A DNA stretch of 19,686 nt from CBDUEV01 sp965366365. Lineage in GTDB: Bacteria > Actinomycetota > Acidimicrobiia > Spongiisociales > JAENVV01. Location: assembly GCA_965366365.1 (NCBI GenBank), contig CBDUEV010000049.1, positions 1 to 19,686 on the forward strand. Reading direction: 5' to 3'. Positions 9,001 to 15,748 of this stretch are shown here, in pieces. Within the stretch, counting starts at the first letter, position 1; each line of letters opens with the position of its first letter. The notes below the pieces were generated by a model. It searched no databases and was not told where the DNA came from. It was given only the letters and a program-made list of their open reading frames with translations. Both the position numbers and the translations under genes were made by a program.

Positions 9001-9835
9001 CGCCCACTCCCTCCGCTCGGCCGCCTACACCCACCTGAGCGGAATGGACGGCACGGACGACGCGCGCCTGGCATTGGAGGTCTTCGATCGGCTGGGGGAC
9101 TTGGTGGCGGTCGCCGATGCCTTCAACAACCTGGGCTACGACGCCTACTACCGGGGCGACTGGGAAGTGGCGATCACCCAGTGGTCCCACTCGGCCGAGG
9201 CGAGAGAAAAGGCCGGCGATGTGGTGGGGACCGCCACTGCCCTGCACAACCTGGGAGAGATCGCCCTGGATCAAGGTCGATACGGCGACGCGGAGGAACA
9301 GCTCTCTCAGGCCCTCCGCATCTGGCAGGGCGCTGCCTTCAAGGTGGGGATCTCTCTTGCCCAGGCGAACCTGGCTCGTCTCGCCACGAGGTCGGGCCGC
9401 CTCGACGAGGCCGGGAACCTCCTCGACCAAGCCGACCGAGGCTTCAGGGAAATGGGGGCGGGCGGACTTCTCATGGAAACGGCGCTCCGGCGGGCCGAAT
9501 GGCTGCTGTTCACGGGCAGTCCGTCTGCCGCCGAAGCTTTGTCCGTCGAGTCTCTCGACGAGGCGCGCGGCGCCGCCGGCTCAGAAGTGCTGGCCGCCGG
9601 GTTCGAACGGGTTCTGGCCTACGCCCGCTTCGCCCAGAATGATCGCGCCGGCGCACGGGAGGCTGCGCATCGCTCCCTCGCCCATGCCCGGGGGGCCGAA
9701 GCCGTGTTCGAGATAGCCCAGGCACTGGAAGCCGCCTGCCGGTTCGACACAGAAGCACCGGTCGAGGAGTGCGACATGCTCTTCGCTCGCCTGGGTGTGC
9801 GGGCGCGCCCTGTGGTCCCTGGGCCGCCAGACTGA
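6044..9835 (+). CDS. Class III adenylate cyclase (tandem domains) - STAND ATPase - TPR protein
   Basis: The protein has 1263 residues. Cyclase domain 1 (about 35-180) carries both metal-binding aspartates, D41 (LLVDISGFT) and D91 (RFGGDALF). It lacks the Asn of the N-x3-R pair (S160, with R164 kept). Domain 2 (about 245-385) lacks the first Asp (V251) but has YTVMGDSVNLAARL with T358, N365 and R369. The halves are therefore complementary, as in the mammalian soluble adenylyl cyclase, where a Thr also sits at the adenine-recognising position. A STAND/AAA ATPase follows: Walker A GPAGIGKT at 461-468, Walker B LLVVDD near 585, then SGGNPFF and a helical region. TPR-like helices fill about 800-1230. 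No membrane segment is apparent, so it is probably cytoplasmic. cAMP is the most likely product; cGMP is not excluded. The Shine-Dalgarno is weak before ATG 6044. The adjacent convergent gene is a possible phosphodiesterase-fold enzyme. Confidence 0.9.
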   Translation: MADQSWNQQYALYLPRTLVEWQLAEEAAPIFEDEGTFLLVDISGFTALSELLADKGKVGAEEVTEILNGAFTELLDIVMEDGGDLLRFGGDALFNLYRGPGHAARACRSALDMRDALDDFQRQSSPTPLEMSVGVATGPIHGFLAGTDSRELLFVGPTASEVVRLQDAAHAGQILASEATVEQVGDSFFGDEVHGGRILDNDPDPDDDVPIDDLTAVSHIDLASFVPSQLRSHVSLAFNEGEHRPATIGFVRFTGTDALFAAGTIEEVAGALDTLVRIAQEAALRNGVTFLASDVNRDGGKLILTTGVPNRQEGQGERMLRCLRDIVDAAPPLPVHIGVARGHIFAGDLGARFRRVYTVMGDSVNLAARLAAQAEAGEILVTSRALDRSDAAWETVQREPIELKGKTKPVAPLSVGALIEVDAARHDTVFALTGRDSELEELLRLAREAASDHGRVIELVGPAGIGKTRLIEEVAARLGAMFECLYLDSEQYEASTPYFVAGRLLKKLLDIKRRSPDEVGEDLAAAVGSQFPQLLPWVPLLADVLGATSSNTAEVDTLAEKFRDAKVRETVVELLRLRLRGPTLLVVDDIHWIDDSSGSILEAIAAAAPTEPWVLVLTGRPSADTPIEIDNATTIALGPLSDEGALDLIVRAAPSHLPLPIAQAIAQRSGGNPFFLVELAKGGATLDQSELPETIEAVTLASIDRLEPRDRRLLRTASVFGERFALDLVADAVSDLGPLAEDIGAWNRLDSFLTIDATGRVHFRQAIVRDVAYQGLSFRRRRELHAAVGNALERRARRRPERYAELLSLHFHRAEIRDKAWQYSVMAADRAAQKHAGAEAVTLYRRALAAARHLEELDVAELVRVNEALGDACDLVGLYGDADQAYDDALALAQDDPSAPGRLLRKKGFVQISQGDLDGAEKLLEQSLERLPNDDHPSIRAERLETEIAIAGHHFRRGQYEACVEWCSNALDLANGDPRYERETAHAHSLRSAAYTHLSGMDGTDDARLALEVFDRLGDLVAVADAFNNLGYDAYYRGDWEVAITQWSHSAEAREKAGDVVGTATALHNLGEIALDQGRYGDAEEQLSQALRIWQGAAFKVGISLAQANLARLATRSGRLDEAGNLLDQADRGFREMGAGGLLMETALRRAEWLLFTGSPSAAEALSVESLDEARGAAGSEVLAAGFERVLAYARFAQNDRAGAREAAHRSLAHARGAEAVFEIAQALEAACRFDTEAPVEECDMLFARLGVRARPVVPGPPD

Positions 9836-9842
9836 TCGGCGC

Positions 9843-10682
9843 CTAGAACCCCTCATCCAGCGGAATCACCATTCCCTCGGAGGCTGCCACTGTGGCGGGA
9901 AATCTGCGCTGAGCGTGCCGGACCAATGCGTCGAGGTCTTCATCGTTCCGGTCCGGGTCGTGACTGATCAGCACCAGCTGAGCCGCCCCGGCCCGCTGGG
10001 CTGCTTCGACGGCATGGTCCCAGGTACTGTGACCCCACCCGGCGAAATCCCCCGCGTGCTCTGCGGGTGTGTATTGGGCGTCGTGGATCAGCACGTCGAC
10101 GCCGGAGGCCAGCTGGTCGAGCTCTGCGTCGCTGGCGAGATCTCCTCGCTCGTAATCCGTGGCAATCACCACGGAGCGCTCGCCATCGATGCGGTAACCC
10201 GTGACGCCCTGCGGATGAGCCAGCCGCGTTGAACTCACGAGGAGCCCGGCGATCTCGCGCGGCGCCGGCGTCATCTCGACGAACTGGAGAGACGCCGGCA
10301 CGTCCTCGAGGGCGACCGGAAAGAGAGGCGGGCTGAAAGCGCTGTGCAGGATCTCCTGAACCCCTCTGTCACGCCACGGATAGCCATGGAAGGTGAACCG
10401 GTTTCTCGGCTCGTAGAGCGGCCGGAAGAACGGCAGACCCAAGATGTGATCGAGATGAAAATGAGTGAAGAAGATGTGGAATTCGAACCCGGCAGGTCCG
10501 GGGTCACGGAGGCTCTTCTGGTACTGAGTGATTCCGGTGCCTGCGTCGATGAGGATCTTGGTTGCGTCCGGCTCGCCGACGATCTCCATGCACGGCGTGT
10601 GCCCGCCGTAGCGGGCCATCCCGACGTTGGAGACCGGCATCGAGCCGCGCACCCCCCACACCTTGAGATGTCGAGCCCCCAT
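9843..10682 (-). CDS. Metallo-beta-lactamase-fold hydrolase, probable phosphodiesterase type
   Basis: The protein has 279 residues and a full two-metal MBL ligand set: T73-H-F-H-L-D-H79, H156 (RLAHPQG), D176 (VIATDYE) and H241 (LISHDPD). The N-terminal WGVRGSMP, the GGHTPC segment and the GWGHSTWDHAVEAA segment (H218) place it with the PhnP/RNase Z-like cyclic or phosphodiester hydrolases rather than the beta-lactamases. It has no signal peptide, so it is cytosolic. The ATG at 10680-10682 is preceded by a purine-rich AAGGGAAGG. The TAG stop lies 7 bp from the stop of the convergent cyclase gene. Hydrolysis of a cyclic nucleotide would fit that neighbour, but the two genes are not co-transcribed and the substrate is unknown. 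Confidence 0.85.
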   Translation of the reverse strand: MGARHLKVWGVRGSMPVSNVGMARYGGHTPCMEIVGEPDATKILIDAGTGITQYQKSLRDPGPAGFEFHIFFTHFHLDHILGLPFFRPLYEPRNRFTFHGYPWRDRGVQEILHSAFSPPLFPVALEDVPASLQFVEMTPAPREIAGLLVSSTRLAHPQGVTGYRIDGERSVVIATDYERGDLASDAELDQLASGVDVLIHDAQYTPAEHAGDFAGWGHSTWDHAVEAAQRAGAAQLVLISHDPDRNDEDLDALVRHAQRRFPATVAASEGMVIPLDEGF

Positions 10683-10712
10683 CTCGCCTTCCCTTTCCCA
10701 GGTCCCGCCCGA

Positions 10713-10718
10713 AACCTA
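10713..10718 (-). promoter_or_regulatory. Candidate -10 box TAGGTT of the MBL hydrolase gene
   Basis: On the minus strand, TAGGTT preceded by GAG lies 30 nt before the ATG at 10682. It fits TANNNT, but no clear -35 hexamer is found at 16-18 nt. Confidence 0.3.
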
Positions 10719-10787
10719 CTCGCTGTCGATTGGGCGTGCTCATCCGCCCACCTGAGCTCGCTCCGAGCACGCTTCGGACGGACTCGG

Positions 10788-10793
10788 TAGGCT
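10788..10793 (+). promoter_or_regulatory. Candidate -10 box TAGGCT of the ltrA-like gene
   Basis: TAGGCT, preceded by CGG, lies 34 nt before the ATG at 10828 in the divergent 145-bp gap. It fits the TANNNT pattern; no good -35 is seen. A Shine-Dalgarno GGAGGG follows, 9 nt before the ATG. Confidence 0.35.
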
Positions 10794-10827
10794 GGCGCCC
10801 GGACGCCATTGTGGAGGGCACAGGGAG

Positions 10828-12012
10828 ATGCGGGTAGCCGCGTTGCGGCCGCCGAGGCTGCGAACCATAGAAGATGAAACCGCGGACCGTCACGCAACTT
10901 GGACGGAGTTGTTCTACGACCTCGTATTCGTCGTGGCGGTGGCCCAACTCGCCGCTCGCCTCCTCGGGGATCTCACCCTGGGCGGCGCGCTGTCTTTCGT
11001 TGGCTACTTCATCGCCATATGGTGGGCGTGGGCCGGGTACACGTTCTACGCCGACCGCTACGACACCGACGACTTGGGCCAGCGCGTCCTGGCGGTGCTC
11101 CAGATGGGCGCCGTAGCGGCGATGGCGGCCAGCCTGTCGGGCGACGAGTCCGGATCATCCCAGGCCTTCGCCGGGAGCTACTTCGCGGCCCGGATGATCC
11201 TCATCGTCATGTACGTCCGGGCGCGACGCCACGTTCCCCAGACACGCGAACTCGTCTCCGGGTACATCCGAGGCTTTTCGTTGGCGGCGCTGTTGTGGCT
11301 GGCCTCCATCTTCGTGGATGAGCCCTTCCGATTCGTGCTGTGGGCCGTCGCCCTTTCGATCTCTTTCGCCACCCCGTACGTGATGCGGAAGATCCAGGCG
11401 AAGGTGCCCCTGGACGTCGCTCACCTCCCGGAACGGTTTGGGCTGTTCACGATCCTCGTTCTCGGTGAGTCGATTGCCGCCATCGTCACCGCCATCACCC
11501 ACGAAGGGTGGTCTGTGCCGGTCGTCATCGGGGCGGGTCTCGCTGTCGCCATCGCGGCAGGATTGTGGTGGGTCTATTTCGACAATCTGCAGGGATCGGT
11601 GGTCCGGCGGTCAGCCGAGCAGAAGAAGGCGTGGAGACCAACGGTGTGGATCTACTCTCACCTGCCACTGGCCATCGGGCTCACCGCCACGGGCGTGGGC
11701 CTCGAGGAACTGGTCTTGGCAGCCGCCGGCCACGACCTCGAGCGGGCGCCGCGTCTCCTGGTCACCCTCGCCCTGGCCACGACGTTCGCCATGATGGCGT
11801 TGATCAGCATCGCCAACGACGAGTCTTCCTCCGACGCCCGGTCGGGTCGGTCGATCACCCGGGCGCAGTGGAGAATGGCGGGTGCGCTGGCGGTGCTCGT
11901 CATCGGCCTCCTGGGGGGAGGCGTCTCCGCTATCGGTTTCCTGCTTCTTCTCAGCGCGGTCTGCCTGGTGCAGGTTTTGACCGACGTCCGCATGAACGCA
12001 ATGGCCGGCTAG
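10828..12012 (+). CDS. Low temperature requirement A (LtrA) family membrane protein
   Basis: The protein has 394 residues and is mostly hydrophobic, with many transmembrane segments (roughly 10-12 judging by eye). Residues about 24-40 (TWTELFYDLVFVVAVAQ) are the hallmark of the LtrA family, first named for a Listeria gene needed for growth in the cold. The molecular function of the family is not firmly established. The ATG at 10828 has GGAGGG 9 nt upstream. The C-terminus overlaps the convergent nusB gene by 4 nt in a shared CTAG. The gene appears monocistronic and is divergent from the MBL hydrolase. The family call is confident; a cold-related role here is only by analogy. Confidence 0.88.
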   Translation: MRVAALRPPRLRTIEDETADRHATWTELFYDLVFVVAVAQLAARLLGDLTLGGALSFVGYFIAIWWAWAGYTFYADRYDTDDLGQRVLAVLQMGAVAAMAASLSGDESGSSQAFAGSYFAARMILIVMYVRARRHVPQTRELVSGYIRGFSLAALLWLASIFVDEPFRFVLWAVALSISFATPYVMRKIQAKVPLDVAHLPERFGLFTILVLGESIAAIVTAITHEGWSVPVVIGAGLAVAIAAGLWWVYFDNLQGSVVRRSAEQKKAWRPTVWIYSHLPLAIGLTATGVGLEELVLAAAGHDLERAPRLLVTLALATTFAMMALISIANDESSSDARSGRSITRAQWRMAGALAVLVIGLLGGGVSAIGFLLLLSAVCLVQVLTDVRMNAMAG

Positions 12013-12380
12013 GGCTGGTCCCGCTGCTCGGCGATGGCGGCCAGCACACCATTGATGAAGGAACCACTCTTTTCCGTCGAATACGTCTTGGCCAGGCGCA
12101 CCGCTTCGTTCGTGACCACCCCGACGGGGGTGTCCGGCTCCCACAACAGCTCGTAGATGCCCAACCGCAGCACACAACGATCCACGGCCGGCATACGCTC
12201 GATGCGCCACGTGGACGAGGCGGCGCTGATGCGTTCGTCAATTGCTGAGCGATGCCGGAGGACTCCCTCGACCAGGCGGATCGCCTTCGACGGCAACGCC
12301 TCCAGGGCTTCGACGCCCTTGAAACCGCGCTGATCCATTTCGTAGAGCGCCTGAAGCGCCTGGTCGCGAGGTTCGTTCAC
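12009..12380 (-). CDS. nusB: Transcription antitermination factor NusB
   Basis: The protein has 123 residues, slightly short for NusB. NusB is an all-helical RNA-binding protein that joins NusE (S10) at boxA to give processive rRNA transcription. N-terminal DQALQALYEMDQRG and C-terminal VVTNEAVRLAKTYS...FINGVLAAIAE are typical of the family. The start is GTG at 12378-12380, overlapping the efp stop by 4 nt (GTGA), so it is translationally coupled to efp. It is the last gene of the minus-strand run. Its TAG stop shares the palindrome CTAG with the stop of the convergent ltrA-like gene. Confidence 0.95.
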   Translation of the reverse strand: MNEPRDQALQALYEMDQRGFKGVEALEALPSKAIRLVEGVLRHRSAIDERISAASSTWRIERMPAVDRCVLRLGIYELLWEPDTPVGVVTNEAVRLAKTYSTEKSGSFINGVLAAIAEQRDQP

Positions 12381-12934
12381 ACGCGGGTCAAATACTCGCC
12401 GGTGCGGGTGTCGACCTTGATCACATCGCCGGTCTCGACGAAGAGCGGCGCCTGCACCACCAGACCCGTTTGCACCGTGACCGGCTTCGTGGCTCCCGAG
12501 ACTCGATCACCCTTCACGCCTGGCTCAGAGTGGGTCACCTGCAATTCGACGGCAGCCGGCACCTCGACACCAATCGGACGACCGCTGTGCATCGGGATCA
12601 CGACGGTGGCTCCGTCGACCAGATAATGCTGTGAATCACCCACTGCCTCGGCCTCCAGCGCAAACTGCGTGTATTCCTCCATATCCATGAAGTGATACCC
12701 AAGATCATCGCGGTAGAGGTACTGATGTTCCTTGCGGTCGATCATCGCCCGTTCGACGTTCTCTCCCGCCCTGAAGGTTCTGTCGATCACGGCGCCGCTG
12801 TCCACGTTCTTCAGCTTCATGCGAACGAACGCCTTGCCCTTGCCGGGCTTCACATGTTGGTGTTCGACGATGGTGAAGAGGCCATTGTCGAGATCGAGGG
12901 CCATGCCAGGCCTCACGTCATTGGTTGAAACCAT
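12377..12934 (-). CDS. efp: Translation elongation factor P
   Basis: The protein has 185 residues, the usual EF-P length, with the three beta-barrel domains. EF-P binds ribosomes stalled at proline stretches and promotes peptide bond formation. The domain I loop reads VKPGKGKAF, with K32 at its tip where other bacteria carry the lysine modification. The C-terminal signature GDVIKVDTRTGEYLTR is present. The ATG at 12932-12934 has AAGGGAG 5-6 nt upstream. The gene lies 29 nt after aroB and is coupled to nusB. No EF-P modification enzyme is in the window. Confidence 0.97.
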   Translation of the reverse strand: MVSTNDVRPGMALDLDNGLFTIVEHQHVKPGKGKAFVRMKLKNVDSGAVIDRTFRAGENVERAMIDRKEHQYLYRDDLGYHFMDMEEYTQFALEAEAVGDSQHYLVDGATVVIPMHSGRPIGVEVPAAVELQVTHSEPGVKGDRVSGATKPVTVQTGLVVQAPLFVETGDVIKVDTRTGEYLTRV

Positions 12935-12963
12935 CTGTACTCCCTTGCCGCCAGCAGTGTAGG

Positions 12964-14007
12964 TCAGGAAGCGGCCACCGCCGCCAATGCCAGGTCGACG
13001 ACTTCATCGGTGACATGTTCCACGACCGGATCCGCATAGGCGCGAAGCAGGACCATTCGCAAGCCAATGGCGTCCCGCTTCTTGTCGAGCTCGAGAAGCC
13101 GGCGAATCTGATCGCCTGGCACGTCGGTCGCCGTCGGTAGCCCCAACGCGCCGACCAGTTCGGGGAGATCCGAGTCGAAACCGAAGACCCGTCGAGACGC
13201 CGCGGCGGCAGCCACCATCCCGATGGCGACAGCTTCGCCGTGCGAGATACTCCCGGCGAACTCCACCCCATGGCCGATGGTGTGGCCGAAATTGAGCACT
13301 GCCCGGTTTCCCGTCTCTCGGAAGTCGTCGCTGACCACTGAGGCCTTGACGGCCACCGCCCGAGGCACCACCGCTTCGAGTGGAGCACCCTCTCCATGCT
13401 CTCGGAAGATGTCGACCAACTCGAGATCGCCCACGAACCCGACCTTGATGGCCTCCGCCCAGCCCTCCCGCTTGAGCTGTTGGGGAAGGAGGTCGAGCTC
13501 GTCGAGGTCGATGCTCACTCTGGTGGGGTGGGCGAAAGCACCCACCAGGTTCTTGCCGGCCAGATTGATCCCGGTCTTGCCCCCGATGGCCGCGTCGACC
13601 GCCGCGAGAAGCGTGGTCGGCACGTACGCCGCTTCGATACCTCTCAGCCAGGTGGCGGCCACAAAACCGGCCAGATCCGTGCAGGCGCCGCCGCCGACCG
13701 CCACCACACTGTCAGCCCGGCCGATCTGATGATGGGCCATCTGCTCATGAATCGAGGCGACGGTCTGCCAGGTCTTGGCCAGGTCCCGGTCCGGAAGAGC
13801 GATGGGGCGGACGTCGAGTCCGTGTCGAAGGAGGTCGGCCCGTACTGCCTCGGCGATTCGCGTCGGAGCTCCAGGTTGGTGCAGGAGCGCAACTCTCCGG
13901 CGATCCGTTCGCTCGGGAAGCACAGAGCCGAGACCGCGCCGAATGATGATCTCCGAAGCAATCTCACCTGCCTCGGTGGTGATGGCCAGGTTGGCGCCGC
14001 TCGACAT
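12964..14007 (-). CDS. aroB: 3-dehydroquinate synthase
   Basis: The protein has 347 residues from the ATG at 14005-14007 (MSSGANL). It is a cytoplasmic NAD- and metal-dependent enzyme that converts DAHP to 3-dehydroquinate, step 2 of the shikimate pathway. Recognisable parts are the NAD/substrate-binding VVAVGGGACTDLAGFVAAT, PTTLLAAVDAAIGGKTGIN, the metal-ligand Glu in REGWAEAIKVG, and the His motifs NFGHTIGHGVE and SHGEAVAIGM. The open frame extends to 14166 into aroC, but that extension is not AroB-like. The chosen start lies 13 nt after the aroC stop. A mini-ORF and a 14-bp duplication fill that gap, and there is no good Shine-Dalgarno, so reinitiation after aroC is likely. Confidence 0.95.
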   Translation of the reverse strand: MSSGANLAITTEAGEIASEIIIRRGLGSVLPERTDRRRVALLHQPGAPTRIAEAVRADLLRHGLDVRPIALPDRDLAKTWQTVASIHEQMAHHQIGRADSVVAVGGGACTDLAGFVAATWLRGIEAAYVPTTLLAAVDAAIGGKTGINLAGKNLVGAFAHPTRVSIDLDELDLLPQQLKREGWAEAIKVGFVGDLELVDIFREHGEGAPLEAVVPRAVAVKASVVSDDFRETGNRAVLNFGHTIGHGVEFAGSISHGEAVAIGMVAAAAASRRVFGFDSDLPELVGALGLPTATDVPGDQIRRLLELDKKRDAIGLRMVLLRAYADPVVEHVTDEVVDLALAAVAAS

Positions 14008-14032
14008 CAGAACGCGGCCATCAGAACGAGGC
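14005..14032 (-). repeat. 14-bp tandem duplication at the aroC/aroB junction
   Basis: Bases 14005-14018 and 14019-14032 match at 13 of 14 positions (C14015 versus A14029). Each copy contains a TTCTGATG-type stop/start junction on the minus strand. Confidence 0.9.
14007..14021 (-). other. Four-codon mini-ORF (MAAF) bridging aroC and aroB
   Basis: The ATG at 14019-14021 shares its A with the aroC TGA. It reads four codons and stops at a TGA (14007-14009), which in turn shares its A with the aroB ATG. It could pass terminating ribosomes on to aroB in two short steps. It may equally be a by-product of the 14-bp duplication. Confidence 0.35.
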
Positions 14033-15163
14033 CAGCCGCCGCCGATATGCTGCCAGGTTGGTGACCATATCGTCGACGGTGTCCCCACCGAATTGCCTCT
14101 GCACCTCCTGAGCCAGCACGATGGCCACCATCTGCTCGGCCACGACACCGGCCGCCGGCACTGCACACACGTCGGAGCGTTCCCGGAAAGCGACGTCGGC
14201 CTCTTTGGAGGCGACGTCGACGGTCTGCAACGGCTTCATCACCGTTGAGATCGGTTTCATGGCCGCTCGAACACGGAGCGGTTGGCCGGTGGACATGCCG
14301 CCTTCGATTCCTCCCGCCCGATCGGTCTGGCGGGCGAACTCGGTGCCATCGTGAAAGATCTCGTCGTGGGCGACGGAGCCGCGCCGGCGTGCAGAGGCGA
14401 ACCCGTCACCGGTCTCCACGGCCTTGATCGCCTGGATGGACATGAGGGCTTCGGCCAGCCGGGCATCGAGTCGGCGGTCGCCGTGCACGTGGCTCCCGAC
14501 GCCGGGGGGCAGCCCGTAGGCGAGCACCTCCACGATACCGCCGAGCGTGTCTCTGTCGGCTTTCGCAGCCTCGATGGCCGCCACCATGGCGGCCTCGCCG
14601 GAGAATGCGCGGACCGGCGACGAATCGACGACATCGAGGTCGCTGGGGAGCGGTACCATTCCCTCGCTGGTGGCTTCGCCGATGGCCACCACATGCGACA
14701 ACACGGAAACCCCGACGCGCGCCAGGATCGATTTCGCCACATACCCGACGACCGTGCGGGCAGCCGTTTCGCGGGCCGAGGCCCGTTCGAGAATGTCGCG
14801 AGCATCGTGCGTGTCGTACTTCTGCATGCCGACCAGGTCGGCGTGGCCGGGACGCGGAGTGGTGAGTCGCTTGCGGGGCTCTCCGGGGTCCGGGCTCATG
14901 TCGCTGGACCATCGTTCCCACTCGGTGTTGCGAACGATCACGGCGATCGGGCTCCCCAGGCTGTAACCGTGCCGGATCCCCGCCATGATCTCGAGGTTGT
15001 CCTTCTCCAGCTTCATGCGGTTGCCTCGTCCATACCCCAGACGACGTCGCGCCAGTTCGGCGGCAAGTTCCTCGCGCAGAAAGGGAAGTCCCGCCGGCAC
15101 GCCCTCGATCACAGCAACCAAGCCCGGACCGTGCGATTCACCTGCGGTTAGATAACGCAACAT
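14021..15163 (-). CDS. aroC: Chorismate synthase
   Basis: The protein has 380 residues, typical of the family. It is a cytoplasmic enzyme that uses reduced FMN to eliminate phosphate from EPSP and form chorismate, the last shikimate step. Visible signatures are TAGESHGPGL with H11, TTPRPGHADLVG, RDILERASARETAARTVVGY and the GIEGGMSTGQPLRVRAAMKP region. The start ATG at 15161-15163 lacks a Shine-Dalgarno. A TACCAT (-10-like, 15172-15177) ends 8 nt before it, so a leaderless transcript is possible. Alternatively, it is read through from the pil genes 42 nt upstream. The shikimate kinase gene often found between aroC and aroB is absent. Confidence 0.97.
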   Translation of the reverse strand: MLRYLTAGESHGPGLVAVIEGVPAGLPFLREELAAELARRRLGYGRGNRMKLEKDNLEIMAGIRHGYSLGSPIAVIVRNTEWERWSSDMSPDPGEPRKRLTTPRPGHADLVGMQKYDTHDARDILERASARETAARTVVGYVAKSILARVGVSVLSHVVAIGEATSEGMVPLPSDLDVVDSSPVRAFSGEAAMVAAIEAAKADRDTLGGIVEVLAYGLPPGVGSHVHGDRRLDARLAEALMSIQAIKAVETGDGFASARRRGSVAHDEIFHDGTEFARQTDRAGGIEGGMSTGQPLRVRAAMKPISTVMKPLQTVDVASKEADVAFRERSDVCAVPAAGVVAEQMVAIVLAQEVQRQFGGDTVDDMVTNLAAYRRRLASF

Positions 15164-15205
15164 GCCGGAGGATGGTACACGAACCCCTCAAGGCCTCTGC
15201 GCGGG

Positions 15206-15748
15206 CTATTTGAGGATTTGTTGGCCAGTGCCAAGTTCGAAGGCGTTGTCCCCGAAGAGGAAGACGCCGTACCCGTTCCGGCGCGGGTCGGAATCGGCCA
15301 GGTTGTCGTTGGGTGGGGTGAGCGAAATCACTTTGAAGCTCCCGGCAAAGGTATCGCCGACGCCAACCGTGTACTCAACCGAGTTCACGCTCACCACCGC
15401 GGTATACGGCGCGTCGGTGGTGACCGACACCAAGAACACCTCGATGCCCGTCCGCTGGCCGCTCCCCGGTCCGCCAACGTTCGACTCGGCGGTGATGAGC
15501 GGGCGGAACGGATCACGCGGCTGGCTGACCTGGATATTCGAATTGACGACTAGTCCCTCGAGCAGCGGGGCCGCTTCGGCGGCCGTGGCGGACGCCACCC
15601 GCGCCGAAGGCAACGAGCCCTCGAAAGGAGCCAGCGACGGCCCGAAGATGGCCGGGGCCATGGCGAGCCAGGCTCCTGCCAGGCCCACCCCCACGAGGAG
15701 AATGGCCAGAACGGCGGCGGTACCGGATGACCGGCGACGGGCGTGCAT
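15206..15748 (-). CDS. PilP/GspC-like inner-membrane pilus assembly protein
   Basis: The protein has 180 residues: a short basic N-terminus, one transmembrane helix at about 11-33, an Ala/Pro-rich linker, QPRDPFRPLI at 76-85, and a small beta domain (about 100-178, VGVGDTFAGSFKVISL). The D-P-F-R-P-L motif after a linker is typical of PilP and GspC-type proteins, which connect the PilN/PilO dimer to outer parts of the machine. The gene starts at ATG 15746-15748, overlapping the pilO stop by 1 nt (TGATG). The position after pilMNO supports the call, but sequence similarity to classical lipoprotein PilP is weak and no lipobox is seen. No secretin gene follows. Confidence 0.6.
   Translation of the reverse strand: MHARRRSSGTAAVLAILLVGVGLAGAWLAMAPAIFGPSLAPFEGSLPSARVASATAAEAAPLLEGLVVNSNIQVSQPRDPFRPLITAESNVGGPGSGQRTGIEVFLVSVTTDAPYTAVVSVNSVEYTVGVGDTFAGSFKVISLTPPNDNLADSDPRRNGYGVFLFGDNAFELGTGQQILK

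Noticed and set aside
14282..15151. 289-codon plus-strand frame opposite aroC
   Set aside because: Antisense shadow of a confidently identified aroC; no recognisable domain.
15164..15205. Terminator between the pilP-like gene and aroC
   Set aside because: Only a 5-bp CTCAA/TTGAG pairing with a large loop and no U-tract; not enough.
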